The notes under the pieces were generated by a model, which worked only from the letters and a program-made list of their open reading frames with translations, had not been told where the DNA came from and did no database searches. A stretch of 64,000 nucleotides of DNA from Candidatus Vicinibacter affinis (GTDB taxonomy: Bacteria > Bacteroidota > Bacteroidia > Chitinophagales > Saprospiraceae). Position 1 is the first letter of the stretch. Each line of letters starts with the position of its first letter. Of this stretch, positions 55,301 through 64,000 are shown one piece after another. The stretch spans positions 496,001 to 560,000 of the forward strand of contig JADJNH010000007.1 of assembly GCA_016714365.1 (NCBI GenBank). Reading direction: 5' to 3'. Both the position numbers and the translations under genes were made by a program.

Positions 55301-58300
55301 GTTGATGCCTGCCTGGGTACAATTCATGTGGAAGAATCTGCTGGCTGGAACGTCAACACCGGAACCGATGTGGAAGGTCGCTACCTGACCAGGAGCAAGG
55401 AAATGCATTGGCATCAAAGCGAAGGCTGGAGGAAGGGTATAATTACAGATTGATCCTGCAGGCCCGACTATCTCAATACTCAAGCAAGTGAGGTCAATTA
55501 TTCCACCACCATAGTTTCCAATCTCGAGGTAATCTCCATCCACCAAATCAGTGGTGATGAATCCCGGTACCGGATTTGTTCTTCCAATTGTAATCGTTCC
55601 ACCGGCTATAGGTGTACCCAATTGTTGTGTCACTTCCGTGATTTTCAACAATGGCTGATCTGTAACACAATAAGTAATGGTATCTACCCCAACAGGGAAG
55701 AAACTTCCTGCTGCAGAGTTAAATCCTGACTTTATCACTGTTCCAGTACTGTCAGTAATGGTATAACTCACCAAAGTGTTTGGACAGTTGTCTTTAATTC
55801 CGGTAGGATCAATACCATCTGCAGAAGTAAGGGTACGACCGCATGAATCCAAAGCAGCATCAAAAGTTTTGGCTGATGGACAAGTAATGGAAGGAAGGTC
55901 CCAGAAATCGTTTACCACGATCTTAAGGGTACAGGTATCCTTATTTCCGCAAGGGTCTGCAGCTTCAAAAACAAGAACAGTAGTTCCGACAGGGAATCTG
56001 CTACCTGATTTCAGGCCGGTCTTGTCAATTTGTCTTACAGTTGGGGTACTACAATTGTCAAAAGCCGCCATTGGTGAGAAATTCACATAAGCATCGCAAT
56101 GGAAGGTTTCTGCTGCCACGACAATTGGAGGTCTTGGACAATTGAAGAATACTGGTTTTGTAGTATCTGTTGTACCAATACGCAAAGTTCTGGTGGAGAA
56201 ATTACCACAATCATCCGTTGCTGTGAAAGTCACATCCTGGAATCTGGTATCCCCGCAACCGCGAACCCATCGATTATCACTGAAATTATGTCTCCAGGTG
56301 ATGTTGTCACTACACATATCAGTTGCAGACAATCCACCAAGAGTATCCAGCCATGCGGTAATTTCATCGTCATTACCTGCACCGGATTGATCACATTCTG
56401 TAAGTTTATTGTATCCACCGGTAATTACTGGTGGTGTGATGTCGCGAATATGGAAAGTTGCTTCCCTGAAGCTTGTATTTCCGGAACAATCCGTTGCGGT
56501 AAACCGGTAGATCACGCTGTCTGTATTACTGCATCGGTCATACTCACGGATGAGGTCATGCTCGTATCTGACAGTTCCATTACAAGGATCGTCAAGTACA
56601 ATTCCTCTTCCATTTGCTGCCAACCAAGCGTTCAATTGTGCAATATTTCCTTTACTGTCGCAATCCACCACCTCATTGGCTGGATTTACTAACCATACCG
56701 GAGGAGTCGTATCGCGTACAATGAATCTTGCAATGGTTCCCAAAGAGATGTTTCCGCAAGAATCCAAAGCATTAAACATGTAGGTAAGAATTCTATTCTG
56801 ACCACAGGTTACCTGCGTACGCATCAAAGTAGTATCCCAGGCAAAAATACCATCGGTGAGGCTGTTGATATCCGTTTGCAGCGGCAAGGTGTTCAAACGA
56901 TCCAGAATATTCCATTTCAGATTTCTTGCATTCGGTTGTGGGCTGTGGAAACCTGAAGCGGTCATACCTCCAAACATCACCACCCCACTTCCCCAAAGGG
57001 ATTGAGCAAGTATCGGTCTGTTGGCACCACCATTCTCACGAATCATGACACTCATGGATGGAGGTCCTACTATGGAATGTCCAAACAAACCACCGGTGTA
57101 ATTTACTCCGGTTGGAAGGTAAGGGCCAGACACAATTGGTCCGGAAGCATTGACACTTCCTACCCAGGTAGAGCCCGGCGTATAAAGAATCTGCACCCCA
57201 CCAAATCCAAGATCAATATTGCCACCTTGATTTGGTGCAGAATTCAATAATAATCTTCCTCCGCAAGAAACCCAGGCTTCCATTGCTGCCCTGTTGGCAT
57301 TTACAAAAGTGTTGAATGCATTGGCAGAAGCATCACTTCCATCTATGTATATAAATCTATAATTTCTGGAGAAGATGGTAGAAGCAGGGGTGCCAAAATT
57401 CAATTGATCCCAGTTTCCAGCTCCAAATACCTGATTCATGGATGTTGTGTAATCATTGTAAGATGGTCCACCTCCCCATGGGAAAGATGGATCTGTTACC
57501 AACGCAGCTCGTGCCCCGGTCAAAGGACCACAGGATACGCCACTGCATAAATCGATTGCTTTGGCACCTCCATGATTGGCGATCCAAGAAGCAAAATCAT
57601 TTACATTGCCAGTTCCATCACACTCTACGACAGTATCCTTTGCAGGTGAAGCGATTTCCGGAGGAGTTCTATCCACAACTGTAACTGTTGCAACTGCAGA
57701 AACACTGTTGCCACAGAAATCTCTGGCTGTGAAGGTTACGGTAGCAGATCCGGTTGTACGGGTACAACCATTGGATAGACCTGTATAATTATTTGAATAG
57801 AAAATTTCTGTTGAGCATGAATCTGTAGCAATACCATCTCCATTTTTCAACAACCATGCTGAAATCTGAGCGTAAGGATCATTGGTGCCATCACATTCAA
57901 TAGTCAAGTTAACCGGTCGCACATTCCATACAGGATTGTTGTTGTCGATCAGGAATACTCTAAAAGTAACCGTACTGAAATTGCCACACTCATCTGTTGC
58001 AGTAAATACAATTGGTGTACCTGTTGGATTGTTGCATTCCAGTCGGAGGCTATTACGGTTAAAGTTATTGGTCCATCTTACTCGTGAACATGCATCCGTT
58101 GCAGAAGCCCCGGCATTGGTATTTAACCAACCGTCTAACTGACCGTATGTTGTAGGTACTCCACAATTGATGGTAAGATCTGCACCGCCTGTGATAGCAG
58201 GGGCTATTCTATCCAAAATAGTGAAGGTGTCATAAGCAGTTGCAGTGTTTCCACAAGAATCGCGTGCGGTGAATTCGAAAATATATTTACCGGTGTATTG

Positions 58301-61300
58301 GCTACAGCCGGATCTTCTGTCAAACACCAGCCAAGTCAGACTTCCTCCGGCACAATTGTCCGTAAACCTCGCTGTATTAGCCCAGGCCGTCATTCTTGCT
58401 GTTTGTGGAGTACCATCGCATTCTACTGTCAAAGGTCCAGGGGTAATTACCACCGGCGGAGTAAGGTCAGTTCGAATGGTTCTACTACAAGTATTGGTAC
58501 AACCATTTGGAGTAGAACGGGTATAAGTCACCACGAAAATTCCACAAACTCTTGGAGTAAAGACAGCTGTTCCATTGGCATTCCTCACCAATGTTGCCCT
58601 TCCGCCAACTGTGTCTGCGGATGTCCAGATACCATCATTTGGTGTGGCAAGTGGAGTCAAGGTAATAGGCGTACCCACACAAACAGAATCTGCACTTGCA
58701 GTAAAACAAGATATCAATGGAGTTCCAGATTCAATTTTTATCTGATGGCATTTAACTGCTTCACAGAAGCTGCCTGCAGGATTGGTTCCGCAAGATGCAT
58801 AAGTGATTCTTTCTGTGAGACATATTTCAAAAGTTGAAGGTGTTACCGGAGGAGTTGGTCCTATGGTAACAACACCAGTTGCAGCATTAATTGTAACTCC
58901 GGCCGGAGCAGCAGGAACCAAAGACCAGGTTCTGGTCAGTGTTCCATTGTTACCCCAAGTGTCAGAATTCAGGAACGGAGTGATTGTAACAGTAGCCAAA
59001 GGCTCCCAGCATACAGCATCCTGAGCATCAAAATTAGGCTGAGGTTCTTCTGTCAGCAATACAAAAGCGGTATCAGATTTAGGGCCGCAAGCTCCGGTTG
59101 CACCCGGATAAGAAGCAGGCACCGTGTACACAACCTGATGACAACCAGGCATAGCTGACATGGTCTCATTTCGGATGATGAAGGCAGGTCCTGTCAAATG
59201 GGTCCAGGTTCCTCCCCTGGTGGTAGAATCCAGATATAATTCAGAAAGATCGAAGTCCGTAAACGGATTAGGAGATCCAGCACTGAAATCATAGCATCCT
59301 CTAACCACATCAGGGCCGATATTTGGTATCAAACCACGTTTTACTTCAACATTTCGGGTAAAAGTAGCACTGCAACCATCAGGTGAATTAACTGTATAGG
59401 TAACTGCGTGTATTCCTACTCCGGCAATTGCAGGGCAGAATTCATACTGTGGATGGCCTACACCCGGAACAGGTCTTACACCTCTTCCTGTAAACACACC
59501 ACCTGTTGTTCCAAGAACAAGGGCATCCAAATCCTGACATGGCATGTCAATACACAATGGACCTAATGGTCCCCATTCCGGATTGTTAACCGTAACACTG
59601 TTTACTACCCGAATCACTTCGCATACCTCTGCACGGCAAGTAGTACTCAAGCCACAAGCTGTGGTGGTTATCACTTCTTCCATACAGATGGAAGCTGTTC
59701 CATTGCCAACTACAGTTATAATTCCTGTAATTGTATTAATGGTCACAACAGAAGTATTGGTGCTTCTATAGTTTCTTACAACCGAGCCGCTGTATGAAGG
59801 ACTGGTTATAAAGTTGTTGATGTCATAAGTGACGGATCCGGCCAATTGATTCCAACAGATTGCATCCGGCAAATCAAAGGAAGGATTTGGCATTTCGCCA
59901 ACGTGTACAGTAAAGTCCTGTGTGGCCAAACAAGCACCGGTAGCGCCAGGGAATGAACGTACAGTATATCGTACTGTATAACATCCTGGATTTGTAAAGT
60001 GCAAAGTATTTTCCACAACAGCACCGGTACTGGCAGCAGGACCGCTTACAAATGACCATGTTCCACCGCGTGTCGCTGTAGGACAAAGCAGATCTGTCAG
60101 ATTATGACTTCCCAATGTATATCTTGAAGCCAGTGTAACCCCATTGAAAGGTCCGTATGTATTGGTGTTAGGTCCTTTTGCCTGAGTAGCACACTGTAAA
60201 GTATCCCTTGTATCGGTACAATTAACCATTACCGCAGGATAAACCACGATATTATGAGTTTGTACAGCAGTACAACCTGCCCCATTTTGTACTGTATAAG
60301 TTACAGAGTGAGTTCCAGGGCCTGCAATACCAGGACAAAATTCATATTGTGGATGGCCTACTCCAGGCACAGGTCTTACACCTACTCCCGTGAATACACC
60401 ATTTGGTGTACCGGTAACCAGGACATCCAAATCCTGACATGGCTGATCTACACAGAAAGGACCAATCGGGGTCCAAGTAGGAAGGACCTCTGTGTTGGAT
60501 TGATGGATCGTTATTCGCTCACAATGAACTTCAGGACAGCTGATATTTGGCGGTAGAGTTCCACAAGCTGCATAAGTATTTGTTTCTGTAACGCACACTT
60601 CGAAAATACCTGCTCCTTGAACCGTCAAGGTAGGGGATTGTGCTGTAGCACTGCTTAAAGTTAAAGCAGGTCCCCCTGAAATTACCGAAACGGTCCAATT
60701 GAATGATCTTGTAGCTCCTACTGCAGAATTTTCACCATTGTAGAAGGTTGGAAGCGTAAGGGAGCCGGCAACACCATTCCAACAAGCCTCTTCAGCTACA
60801 TCAAAATCAGGTTCTGCTGCTTCAGCCAACAGTAAGAAAATGTCATCACTCATTTGGCCACAAGCACCTACAGCACCCGGGAATGCAGCTGGAACGGTAT
60901 ATCTTAATTGATGGCAACCAGGTTCAGCTGAAAGTGTGTAATTTCTAATGGTCCCACCTGTCCCACTAATATAGGACCATGTACCTCCTCTGGTAGTGGT
61001 AGGCAATAACAATTCTTCTAAATTGAAATCTATAAAAGGTCCTCCAGAGCTCTTGTTGAATACATAACAACCTCTAGCAACATCAGCACTTATTACTGCA
61101 TTGTTAGCAGGGAATACCGTAACCAATCTGCTGAAAGATGCAGAACATCCGTCCGGAGAATTTACTGTGTAAGTTACTACATGGGTACCAACGCCGGCTA
61201 ATGAAGGGCAGAATTCATATTGAGGGTGTCCTGTTCCAGGCACGGGTCTTACGCCATGTCCTGTGAAAATTCCACCAGGTGTACCGGTTACCAAAGCATC

Positions 61301-64000
61301 CAGATCCTGGCATGCCTGATCAATACACAATGGACCAAGAACAGACCAATTAGGATTAGTTACTGTTGTATTGTTCACAACCCTAATGGCTTCACAAATT
61401 TCTGCAGTACATGTGGTGCTCACTCCACTGCAAGCAATGGTGGTAATTACTTCTTCCATGCAGATGTATGCTGTACCATTTCCAACTACGGTAATTAAAC
61501 CGCCAGCTGATATAGTTACCACTGAAGTATTGGTGCTTCTGTAATTTCTTACCACGGATCCTGTATAAGCAGGGCTGGTGATAAATTGGGTTATATCATA
61601 GGTAATAGAGCCGGCCAATTGATCCCAGCAAACTGCGTCCGGAAGGTCAAATGATGGATTTGGCGCCTCTCCCACATGGATGGTGAAATCCTGTGTAGCT
61701 GTACAAGCTCCCGTTCCGCCAGGGAATGAAGAAACAGTATACCTTACTGTATAACATCCCGGATCAGAATAATGAAGAATTCCATTGGCAACTGTTCCGG
61801 CAGTTCCTGTAGGTCCACTGACATAAGACCAGCTTCCACCCTTAGTTGCGGCAGCACAAAGCAAGCTTCCCAAACCGTGCACATCGTGCGTATATCTTGA
61901 ACTTAAAGTTACCCCATTAAAAGGACCATAGTTGTTGTTATTTGGTCCGGTTGCACGAGTGGCACACTGAATGGTATCGCGAGTGTCCAAACAGGCAAGC
62001 GTAACCGCAGGAAAAACTGTAATATTATGAGTCTGAACGGCAGTACATCCTGCACCGTTATTTACGGTATAAGTGACTGCGTGTGTACCCGGGCCGGCAA
62101 TTGCAGGACAGAATTCATATTGTGGGTGACCCACTCCCGGAACAGGTCTAACACCTACTCCTGTAAATACGCCTCCGGAAGTACCTGTAACTAACGCATC
62201 CAGGTCCTGACATCCCTGATCTACACAGAATGGTCCGATGGCGGTCCAAGTGGGTATAACTTCTGTATTGGATTGGTGGATCGTAATACGTTCACAATAG
62301 GTTTCAGAACAACTGTTTACAGAAAACCCAGGATTATTACATGAGACAAGCGTCTCTGTAAGGCAAATTTCAAATATTCCAGCACCCTGAACCGTAATTG
62401 TAGGGTTTTGGATCGTATTGTTATTGAAAGTTGGTACAGGGCCTGGACCACTAATTAATGTAGCAATCCAATTATATGTATGGCTAGAGGCTCCTCCACC
62501 ATACGTATTTCCATTATAAAGCGGATTTAAACTAACAGACCCAGCTACCCCATTCCAACAAATTTCCTCAGCTACATCGAAGCTAGGTGTTGGTTCTTCT
62601 GAAAGGGTAAGGTTAAGGTCCATAAACATAACACCGCAATCTCCAGTAGCCCCAGGAAATGATGCCGGTACAGTATACCTTAGTACGTGACAACCTGGCT
62701 CACCATAATAGGTTTCGTTAAACGGTCCGGCTGAATTTGGTCCTGAAATTTTGGTCCAAGTACCTCCTCTTGTCGTACCAGAAAGATAAGTTTGAGTAAG
62801 ATCGAATTCAATCATATTGAACCCATTATGAACAATACAACCTGATCTAAAAGGAGTTAGTAGACTGGCATTCTGAGCCGGGTAAACAACCACATTTCTA
62901 CTGAATGAAGCTGAACATCCATCAGGGGAATTTATTGTATAGGTCACTACATGAGTCCCTACCCCTGCTAATGCAGGACAGAACTCATATTGCGGGTGTC
63001 CAGTTCCAGGTACAGGTCTGACTCCATGTCCGGTGAAAATTCCACCTGTTGTACCCGTAACTAATGCATCCAGGTCTTGACATGCCTGGTCTATACATAA
63101 TGGTCCAAGAACTGACCAATTTGGATTTGCTACTGTAGTATTGTTTACTACTCTGATGACTTCACAAACTTCTTCAAGACAAATAGACAATGTACCAAAA
63201 CAGGCAAATGTGGTAATGATTTCTTGCATGCAAATACTGGTGGTACCATTTCCAACAACGGTGATTACGCCAGAAACAGGAGTCACTGTTGCAACGGCAG
63301 GATTGGTACTTCTGTAAGATCTTACTACAATACCACTATAAGCAGGGCTGGTAATAAAGTTGCCAGGTATGGTATATTGTACCAATGAAACCTGATCCCA
63401 ACAGATGGCATCCGGTAGATCAAAGCTTGGATTTGGCCTTTCCCCAACATGAACTGTGAAGTCCTGTGTTGCGCTACATACACCGTCTAACCCAGGGCCA
63501 GACAATACAGTATATCTTACGGTATAACATCCCGGATTGGTAAAGTATAATAAATTGCCAGCTACTGCACCTGTATTGGCAGCTGGCGCACTCACCAACG
63601 TCCAATTTCCTCCTTGCGTAGCAGAGGCGCAAAGCATAGAATTTAAAGGATGAGTGCCTAGCGTGTATCTTGAAAACAAGAATACGCCACCATGAGGTCC
63701 GTATAAATTACTGTTAGGACCTAATGGCATGGTAGCACACTGAAGAGTATCTCTGGTATCTGCACATGCAACAGTTGCCGCAGGATAAACCACAAAACTG
63801 TGACATTCCACCGCAGAACAACCAGCACCATTATTCACAGTATAGCAAATTGTATGCGTACCAGGACCTGCCACTGCTGGGCAGAAACGGTAATTTGGAT
63901 GTGATGGATCCAATTGTACACCATTTCCTGTGAAAACTCCACCCGTATTTCCTGTGATTCTGGCATCCAAATCAATGCAGACATCATCCACACAGAAAGG
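49364..64000 (-). CDS. giant secreted multidomain repeat protein with T9SS type A sorting domain (N-terminus outside window)
   Basis: The frame is open for 4878 residues to the window edge. From the N-terminal side: about 64000-58720 is a tandem array of alternating ~300- and ~291-residue, Cys-rich units (recurring PQYEFCP, CQDLDALVTGT, GGTW, PGCYTVRYTV). Then come HYR/Ig-like modules with VECDGT and DxCGN motifs, interrupted at 57515-56890 by a glutamine-amidotransferase-like domain. A lamin-tail-like domain follows (about 55640-55030), a proprotein-convertase P domain (54945-54470), further Ig/HYR modules, a dockerin-like EF-hand pair (50460-50250; DPDRNDDHKNGVS, DVNNSGSITAADL), a cohesin-like domain (50065-49650) and the sorting domain (49625-49364; YQNEPNPFNKQ). 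It is probably a cell-surface adhesin or matrix protein. Domain names below the sorting domain are from pattern, not search. Confidence 0.88.
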   Translation of the reverse strand, partial: PFCVDDVCIDLDARITGNTGGVFTGNGVQLDPSHPNYRFCPAVAGPGTHTICYTVNNGAGCSAVECHSFVVYPAATVACADTRDTLQCATMPLGPNSNLYGPHGGVFLFSRYTLGTHPLNSMLCASATQGGNWTLVSAPAANTGAVAGNLLYFTNPGCYTVRYTVLSGPGLDGVCSATQDFTVHVGERPNPSFDLPDAICWDQVSLVQYTIPGNFITSPAYSGIVVRSYRSTNPAVATVTPVSGVITVVGNGTTSICMQEIITTFACFGTLSICLEEVCEVIRVVNNTTVANPNWSVLGPLCIDQACQDLDALVTGTTGGIFTGHGVRPVPGTGHPQYEFCPALAGVGTHVVTYTINSPDGCSASFSRNVVVYPAQNASLLTPFRSGCIVHNGFNMIEFDLTQTYLSGTTRGGTWTKISGPNSAGPFNETYYGEPGCHVLRYTVPASFPGATGDCGVMFMDLNLTLSEEPTPSFDVAEEICWNGVAGSVSLNPLYNGNTYGGGASSHTYNWIATLISGPGPVPTFNNNTIQNPTITVQGAGIFEICLTETLVSCNNPGFSVNSCSETYCERITIHQSNTEVIPTWTAIGPFCVDQGCQDLDALVTGTSGGVFTGVGVRPVPGVGHPQYEFCPAIAGPGTHAVTYTVNNGAGCTAVQTHNITVFPAVTLACLDTRDTIQCATRATGPNNNNYGPFNGVTLSSRYTHDVHGLGSLLCAAATKGGSWSYVSGPTGTAGTVANGILHYSDPGCYTVRYTVSSFPGGTGACTATQDFTIHVGEAPNPSFDLPDAVCWDQLAGSITYDITQFITSPAYTGSVVRNYRSTNTSVVTISAGGLITVVGNGTAYICMEEVITTIACSGVSTTCTAEICEAIRVVNNTTVTNPNWSVLGPLCIDQACQDLDALVTGTPGGIFTGHGVRPVPGTGHPQYEFCPSLAGVGTHVVTYTVNSPDGCSASFSRLVTVFPANNAVISADVARGCYVFNKSSGGPFIDFNLEELLLPTTTRGGTWSYISGTGGTIRNYTLSAEPGCHQLRYTVPAAFPGAVGACGQMSDDIFLLLAEAAEPDFDVAEEACWNGVAGSLTLPTFYNGENSAVGATRSFNWTVSVISGGPALTLSSATAQSPTLTVQGAGIFEVCVTETNTYAACGTLPPNISCPEVHCERITIHQSNTEVLPTWTPIGPFCVDQPCQDLDVLVTGTPNGVFTGVGVRPVPGVGHPQYEFCPGIAGPGTHSVTYTVQNGAGCTAVQTHNIVVYPAVMVNCTDTRDTLQCATQAKGPNTNTYGPFNGVTLASRYTLGSHNLTDLLCPTATRGGTWSFVSGPAASTGAVVENTLHFTNPGCYTVRYTVRSFPGATGACLATQDFTVHVGEMPNPSFDLPDAICWNQLAGSVTYDINNFITSPSYSGSVVRNYRSTNTSVVTINTITGIITVVGNGTASICMEEVITTTACGLSTTCRAEVCEVIRVVNSVTVNNPEWGPLGPLCIDMPCQDLDALVLGTTGGVFTGRGVRPVPGVGHPQYEFCPAIAGVGIHAVTYTVNSPDGCSATFTRNVEVKRGLIPNIGPDVVRGCYDFSAGSPNPFTDFDLSELYLDSTTRGGTWTHLTGPAFIIRNETMSAMPGCHQVVYTVPASYPGATGACGPKSDTAFVLLTEEPQPNFDAQDAVCWEPLATVTITPFLNSDTWGNNGTLTRTWSLVPAAPAGVTINAATGVVTIGPTPPVTPSTFEICLTERITYASCGTNPAGSFCEAVKCHQIKIESGTPLISCFTASADSVCVGTPITLTPLATPNDGIWTSADTVGGRATLVRNANGTAVFTPRVCGIFVVTYTRSTPNGCTNTCSRTIRTDLTPPVVITPGPLTVECDGTPQTARMTAWANTARFTDNCAGGSLTWLVFDRRSGCSQYTGKYIFEFTARDSCGNTATAYDTFTILDRIAPAITGGADLTINCGVPTTYGQLDGWLNTNAGASATDACSRVRWTNNFNRNSLRLECNNPTGTPIVFTATDECGNFSTVTFRVFLIDNNNPVWNVRPVNLTIECDGTNDPYAQISAWLLKNGDGIATDSCSTEIFYSNNYTGLSNGCTRTTGSATVTFTARDFCGNSVSAVATVTVVDRTPPEIASPAKDTVVECDGTGNVNDFASWIANHGGAKAIDLCSGVSCGPLTGARAALVTDPSFPWGGGPSYNDYTTSMNQVFGAGNWDQLNFGTPASTIFSRNYRFIYIDGSDASANAFNTFVNANRAAMEAWVSCGGRLLLNSAPNQGGNIDLGFGGVQILYTPGSTWVGSVNASGPIVSGPYLPTGVNYTGGLFGHSIVGPPSMSVMIRENGGANRPILAQSLWGSGVVMFGGMTASGFHSPQPNARNLKWNILDRLNTLPLQTDINSLTDGIFAWDTTLMRTQVTCGQNRILTYMFNALDSCGNISLGTIARFIVRDTTPPVWLVNPANEVVDCDSKGNIAQLNAWLAANGRGIVLDDPCNGTVRYEHDLIREYDRCSNTDSVIYRFTATDCSGNTSFREATFHIRDITPPVITGGYNKLTECDQSGAGNDDEITAWLDTLGGLSATDMCSDNITWRHNFSDNRWVRGCGDTRFQDVTFTATDDCGNFSTRTLRIGTTDTTKPVFFNCPRPPIVVAAETFHCDAYVNFSPMAAFDNCSTPTVRQIDKTGLKSGSRFPVGTTVLVFEAADPCGNKDTCTLKIVVNDFWDLPSITCPSAKTFDAALDSCGRTLTSADGIDPTGIKDNCPNTLVSYTITDSTGTVIKSGFNSAAGSFFPVGVDTITYCVTDQPLLKITEVTQQLGTPIAGGTITIGRTNPVPGFITTDLVDGDYLEIGNYGGGIIDLTCLSIEIVGPAGSICNYTLPPAFALMPMHFLAPGQVATFHIGSGVDVPASRFFHMNCTQAGINDQRAYILRLVDRVIDVVATNGFNPVGRGTSAVVLAADWAGATNPHFCRGSYYRKDHIDNNRSSDWELAESCNAASIGSWNPGNLFSTANLDTVSMQSIVHPPVCCKVPITILDKQAPICGRLDSLSSGIPTNLNVAFTQGQCFASTVNIANNCIIGGVRILNMTGTSSQDLGDWEVTLISPRGTRVKLWENVCNSSTAFNLNFGALDNKGGTLGSINGAACVPNFGNGGFYIPQESFNKFYGEQGQGTWRLEIEDNSCFNSAISNVLTNWRLQVLCKGPSNLRDTTITADFRQCRKKFLWFHPQINDNCQGGTMVMEYVTTCTTARTGVVTTVLGPITKNVTPGACDSLVLPIGTTKITYTLRDLSGNQGMCMFTVNVKDINGPVITAMKDLVIRAEPGECGKFYYFTPNVEDSCGLDTVYSIPPSGTFFPVGKNRVCIYGIDKSGNRDSSCFTLTVEPYVPSSGELACNDLINLSLDASCTAVLTPDMILEGGNHWCYNDYEIIVTDDRGVPHASTFTYNDVGKCFKVTIRDPRTGNSCWGRVCIEDKQKPKLSCPRDTVVSCISTLDPNDLGRAVVTNCEPTAVITYFDEVAELGECAVPYVAVVNRWWFVEDAYGNRDSCAQIISIERMDLTKIRWPRSYDDLDLPHLECSQRINDKDVSGHFVAYPECVDGYLLDSAHWKATGGTIAGGDLSGERLPRALGWNDITSGKFAGHPNPYPVYYQPHPNWNTQQNFCWGPDEVVRWIGTGVPTIDDIDLYKRGRCALSIRYDDEVYDICENSYEILRYWKVRNMCLPVIAGVNPIEYIQVIQVLDKKGPEIAYPDTISLSTGAFDCKAIWDVASPWLKDDCSDSINYVIKMKVGNPVQLPNGQWIIYNLPEGLHAAELIASDNCGNKTIKKMMVNVFDGTPPVPVCRTKTVVSITGNQSPGQNIATVYAESFDEGSFDNCKDHIYYKVIQMAELLGTNNGSNANNTVACSGLNGDDNSALTGNQVYFDDATSFCCTNTAQSVMVVLRVFDVDPGAGPVAPNRMNNRTSPLYGRFNDCMVEVEVQSKNPPTVVAPPNIVVSCWFWFDINKITDPNDPTFGRVVSDLSDRKKVITQDLVCAKFCERNDITGYPGYVATNTVPKPAPNQACEYYYKYFDTAHWDRKYELQWGFDGYVLSNCGANYTITVNDLRECGQGVIQRIISAQGPNNLNITSIQTIWVVDCDPFYVDDVTCNDPRFTDLLWPNGVCTQTPVTIDGCGADISPDNPQLGKPTIINNADDNCALISIEHFDEIFTIEPDACFKVLRKWVVIDWCQYDPFIDPTKGRWERVQIIKVRDQDKPVVTCNVGPCEPATINAKLGVCVGHISLTSSATDKCTPEDWLFYEYKIDAYNDKVGVHGGWDFRVGSLTKKQYAQGDTVEFSHNPFADDPKNPFDASGTYPIGIHRISWFVEDGCGNVGACETLFEVKDCKAPTPYCHTGIITVPMPSSGCVDIWAKDLDLGSYDNCTSKDKLKFYFDADPTKASITVCCDDFVNAKANDELKLEVEMWVEDEEGNKDYCKTTVIVQDNQNICPDNFNNKARISGELKTEKGDIVVPVNVSLFKGTNLLIQRLGNPYLFGDLEMGVNYTVDPDRNDDHKNGVSTQDVVLIQKHILGQAALNSPYKMIAADVNNSGSITAADLAEIRKLILGINSEFAKVRSWTFIPSEHVFADPMNPYGAPRKAAVYLDSNRIVDFIGVKMGDVNGNAQANNLQVINNRSNGDLSLEIDQEDLIPGELVKVHFRSSDFNQITGYQFTLKFDEKSLNFEGIENGAVGVSDANFGTMALANGYLTTSWNSSKGETIAPDQILFTLTFRALGSGKLAQKLGITSDITRSEAYNAQGQELSIKLGTRTAKGFEETGVFELYQNEPNPFNKQTVVNYRLPKAGAVKMTIYDLSGKVLRVYELKGQKGLNTIQLKRDDLNADGILYYQLDADDHTATKRMILTR
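58720..64000 (-). repeat. six-copy alternating intragenic repeat array in the giant protein
   Basis: The same marker (coding for the CQDLDA region) recurs at 59523, 60423, 61296, 62196, 63066 and 63963, giving spacings of 900, 873, 900, 870 and 897 bases. Two unit types alternate: one with DTRDTxQCAT and FDLPDAxCW, the other with RGCY/GCIV and FDVAEEaCWN. The true period is a dimer of about 1770 bp. The array runs out of the window. Confidence 0.9.

Noticed and set aside
58720..64000. CRISPR-like or satellite array
   Set aside because: The long-period repeats are protein-coding, in frame, and vary as protein modules rather than as spacer/repeat units.

Overview
The window is chromosomal DNA from a member of the Bacteroidota, most likely a Saprospiria-like (Chitinophagales/Saprospirales) bacterium. 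Three things support this. Many genes are preceded by the Bacteroidota -7 promoter element TAnnTTTG, in the best cases with a TTG about 19 bases upstream. At least six proteins end in type A or type B sorting domains of the type IX secretion system (T9SS). The housekeeping set is also typical of the phylum: cytochrome b558-type succinate dehydrogenase, alpha2 glycyl-tRNA synthetase, bifunctional phosphoglucose/phosphomannose isomerase, a DUF6427-like membrane protein and stand-alone PurQ. No rRNA, tRNA, CRISPR array, transposase or integrase was found.

Layout. 1-2353: the sdhC-sdhA end of a succinate dehydrogenase operon (minus), cut by the window edge. 2604-4590: divergent tadA and guaB sharing a compact symmetric promoter. 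4995-7301: a secreted beta-helix protein. 7463-11357: glyS, a small membrane protein, a YraN-family protein, phosphosugar isomerase and a small lipoprotein. 11541-11812: an HU gene broken by a one-base deletion. 12010-16286: three consecutive parvulin/SurA-type periplasmic chaperone genes. 16820-22267: a T9SS type B surface protein, an unknown envelope protein and a T9SS-exported subtilisin. 22275-25189: trhO and htpG, convergent. 25324-29913: an Omp28-like protein and a 1168-residue envelope protein, divergent. 30062-31984: thrS. 32013-37769: a SMUG2-type DNA glycosylase gene split by a segment of about 5.05 kb that carries two T9SS cargo genes, one of them itself split by an in-frame TAG. 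37854-38434: a small lipoprotein with a palindromic operator-like promoter. 38455-38633: a MITE-like imperfect palindrome. 38742-45481: a methyltransferase, a four-gene minus-strand cluster (GHMP kinase, flavin oxidoreductase, methylmalonyl-CoA epimerase, TauE/SafE permease), a polyprenyl synthase, a DUF6427-like protein and purQ. 45562-48069: a DsbD-family reductase. 48070-49300: a gene-poor stretch with inverted repeats. 49364-64000: the C-terminal 4878 residues of a giant T9SS-secreted repeat protein whose start lies outside the window.

How it fits together. Core metabolism and translation genes (TCA cycle, IMP dehydrogenase, GlyRS, ThrRS, PurQ, isoprenoid synthesis) are interleaved with envelope biogenesis (SurA-like chaperones, DsbD) and with many large exported proteins. 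The periplasmic folding and disulfide systems plausibly serve that exported load; the cysteine-rich giant protein is an obvious client. The most informative irregularities are the interrupted SMUG2 gene with 39-bp imperfect direct repeats, the disrupted HU gene, the nonsense-split metalloprotease, a sigma54-like promoter in front of htpG, and a possible small RNA near the edge of the inserted segment. Nothing here clearly amounts to a new defence or mobile system; the inserted segment is the closest candidate.
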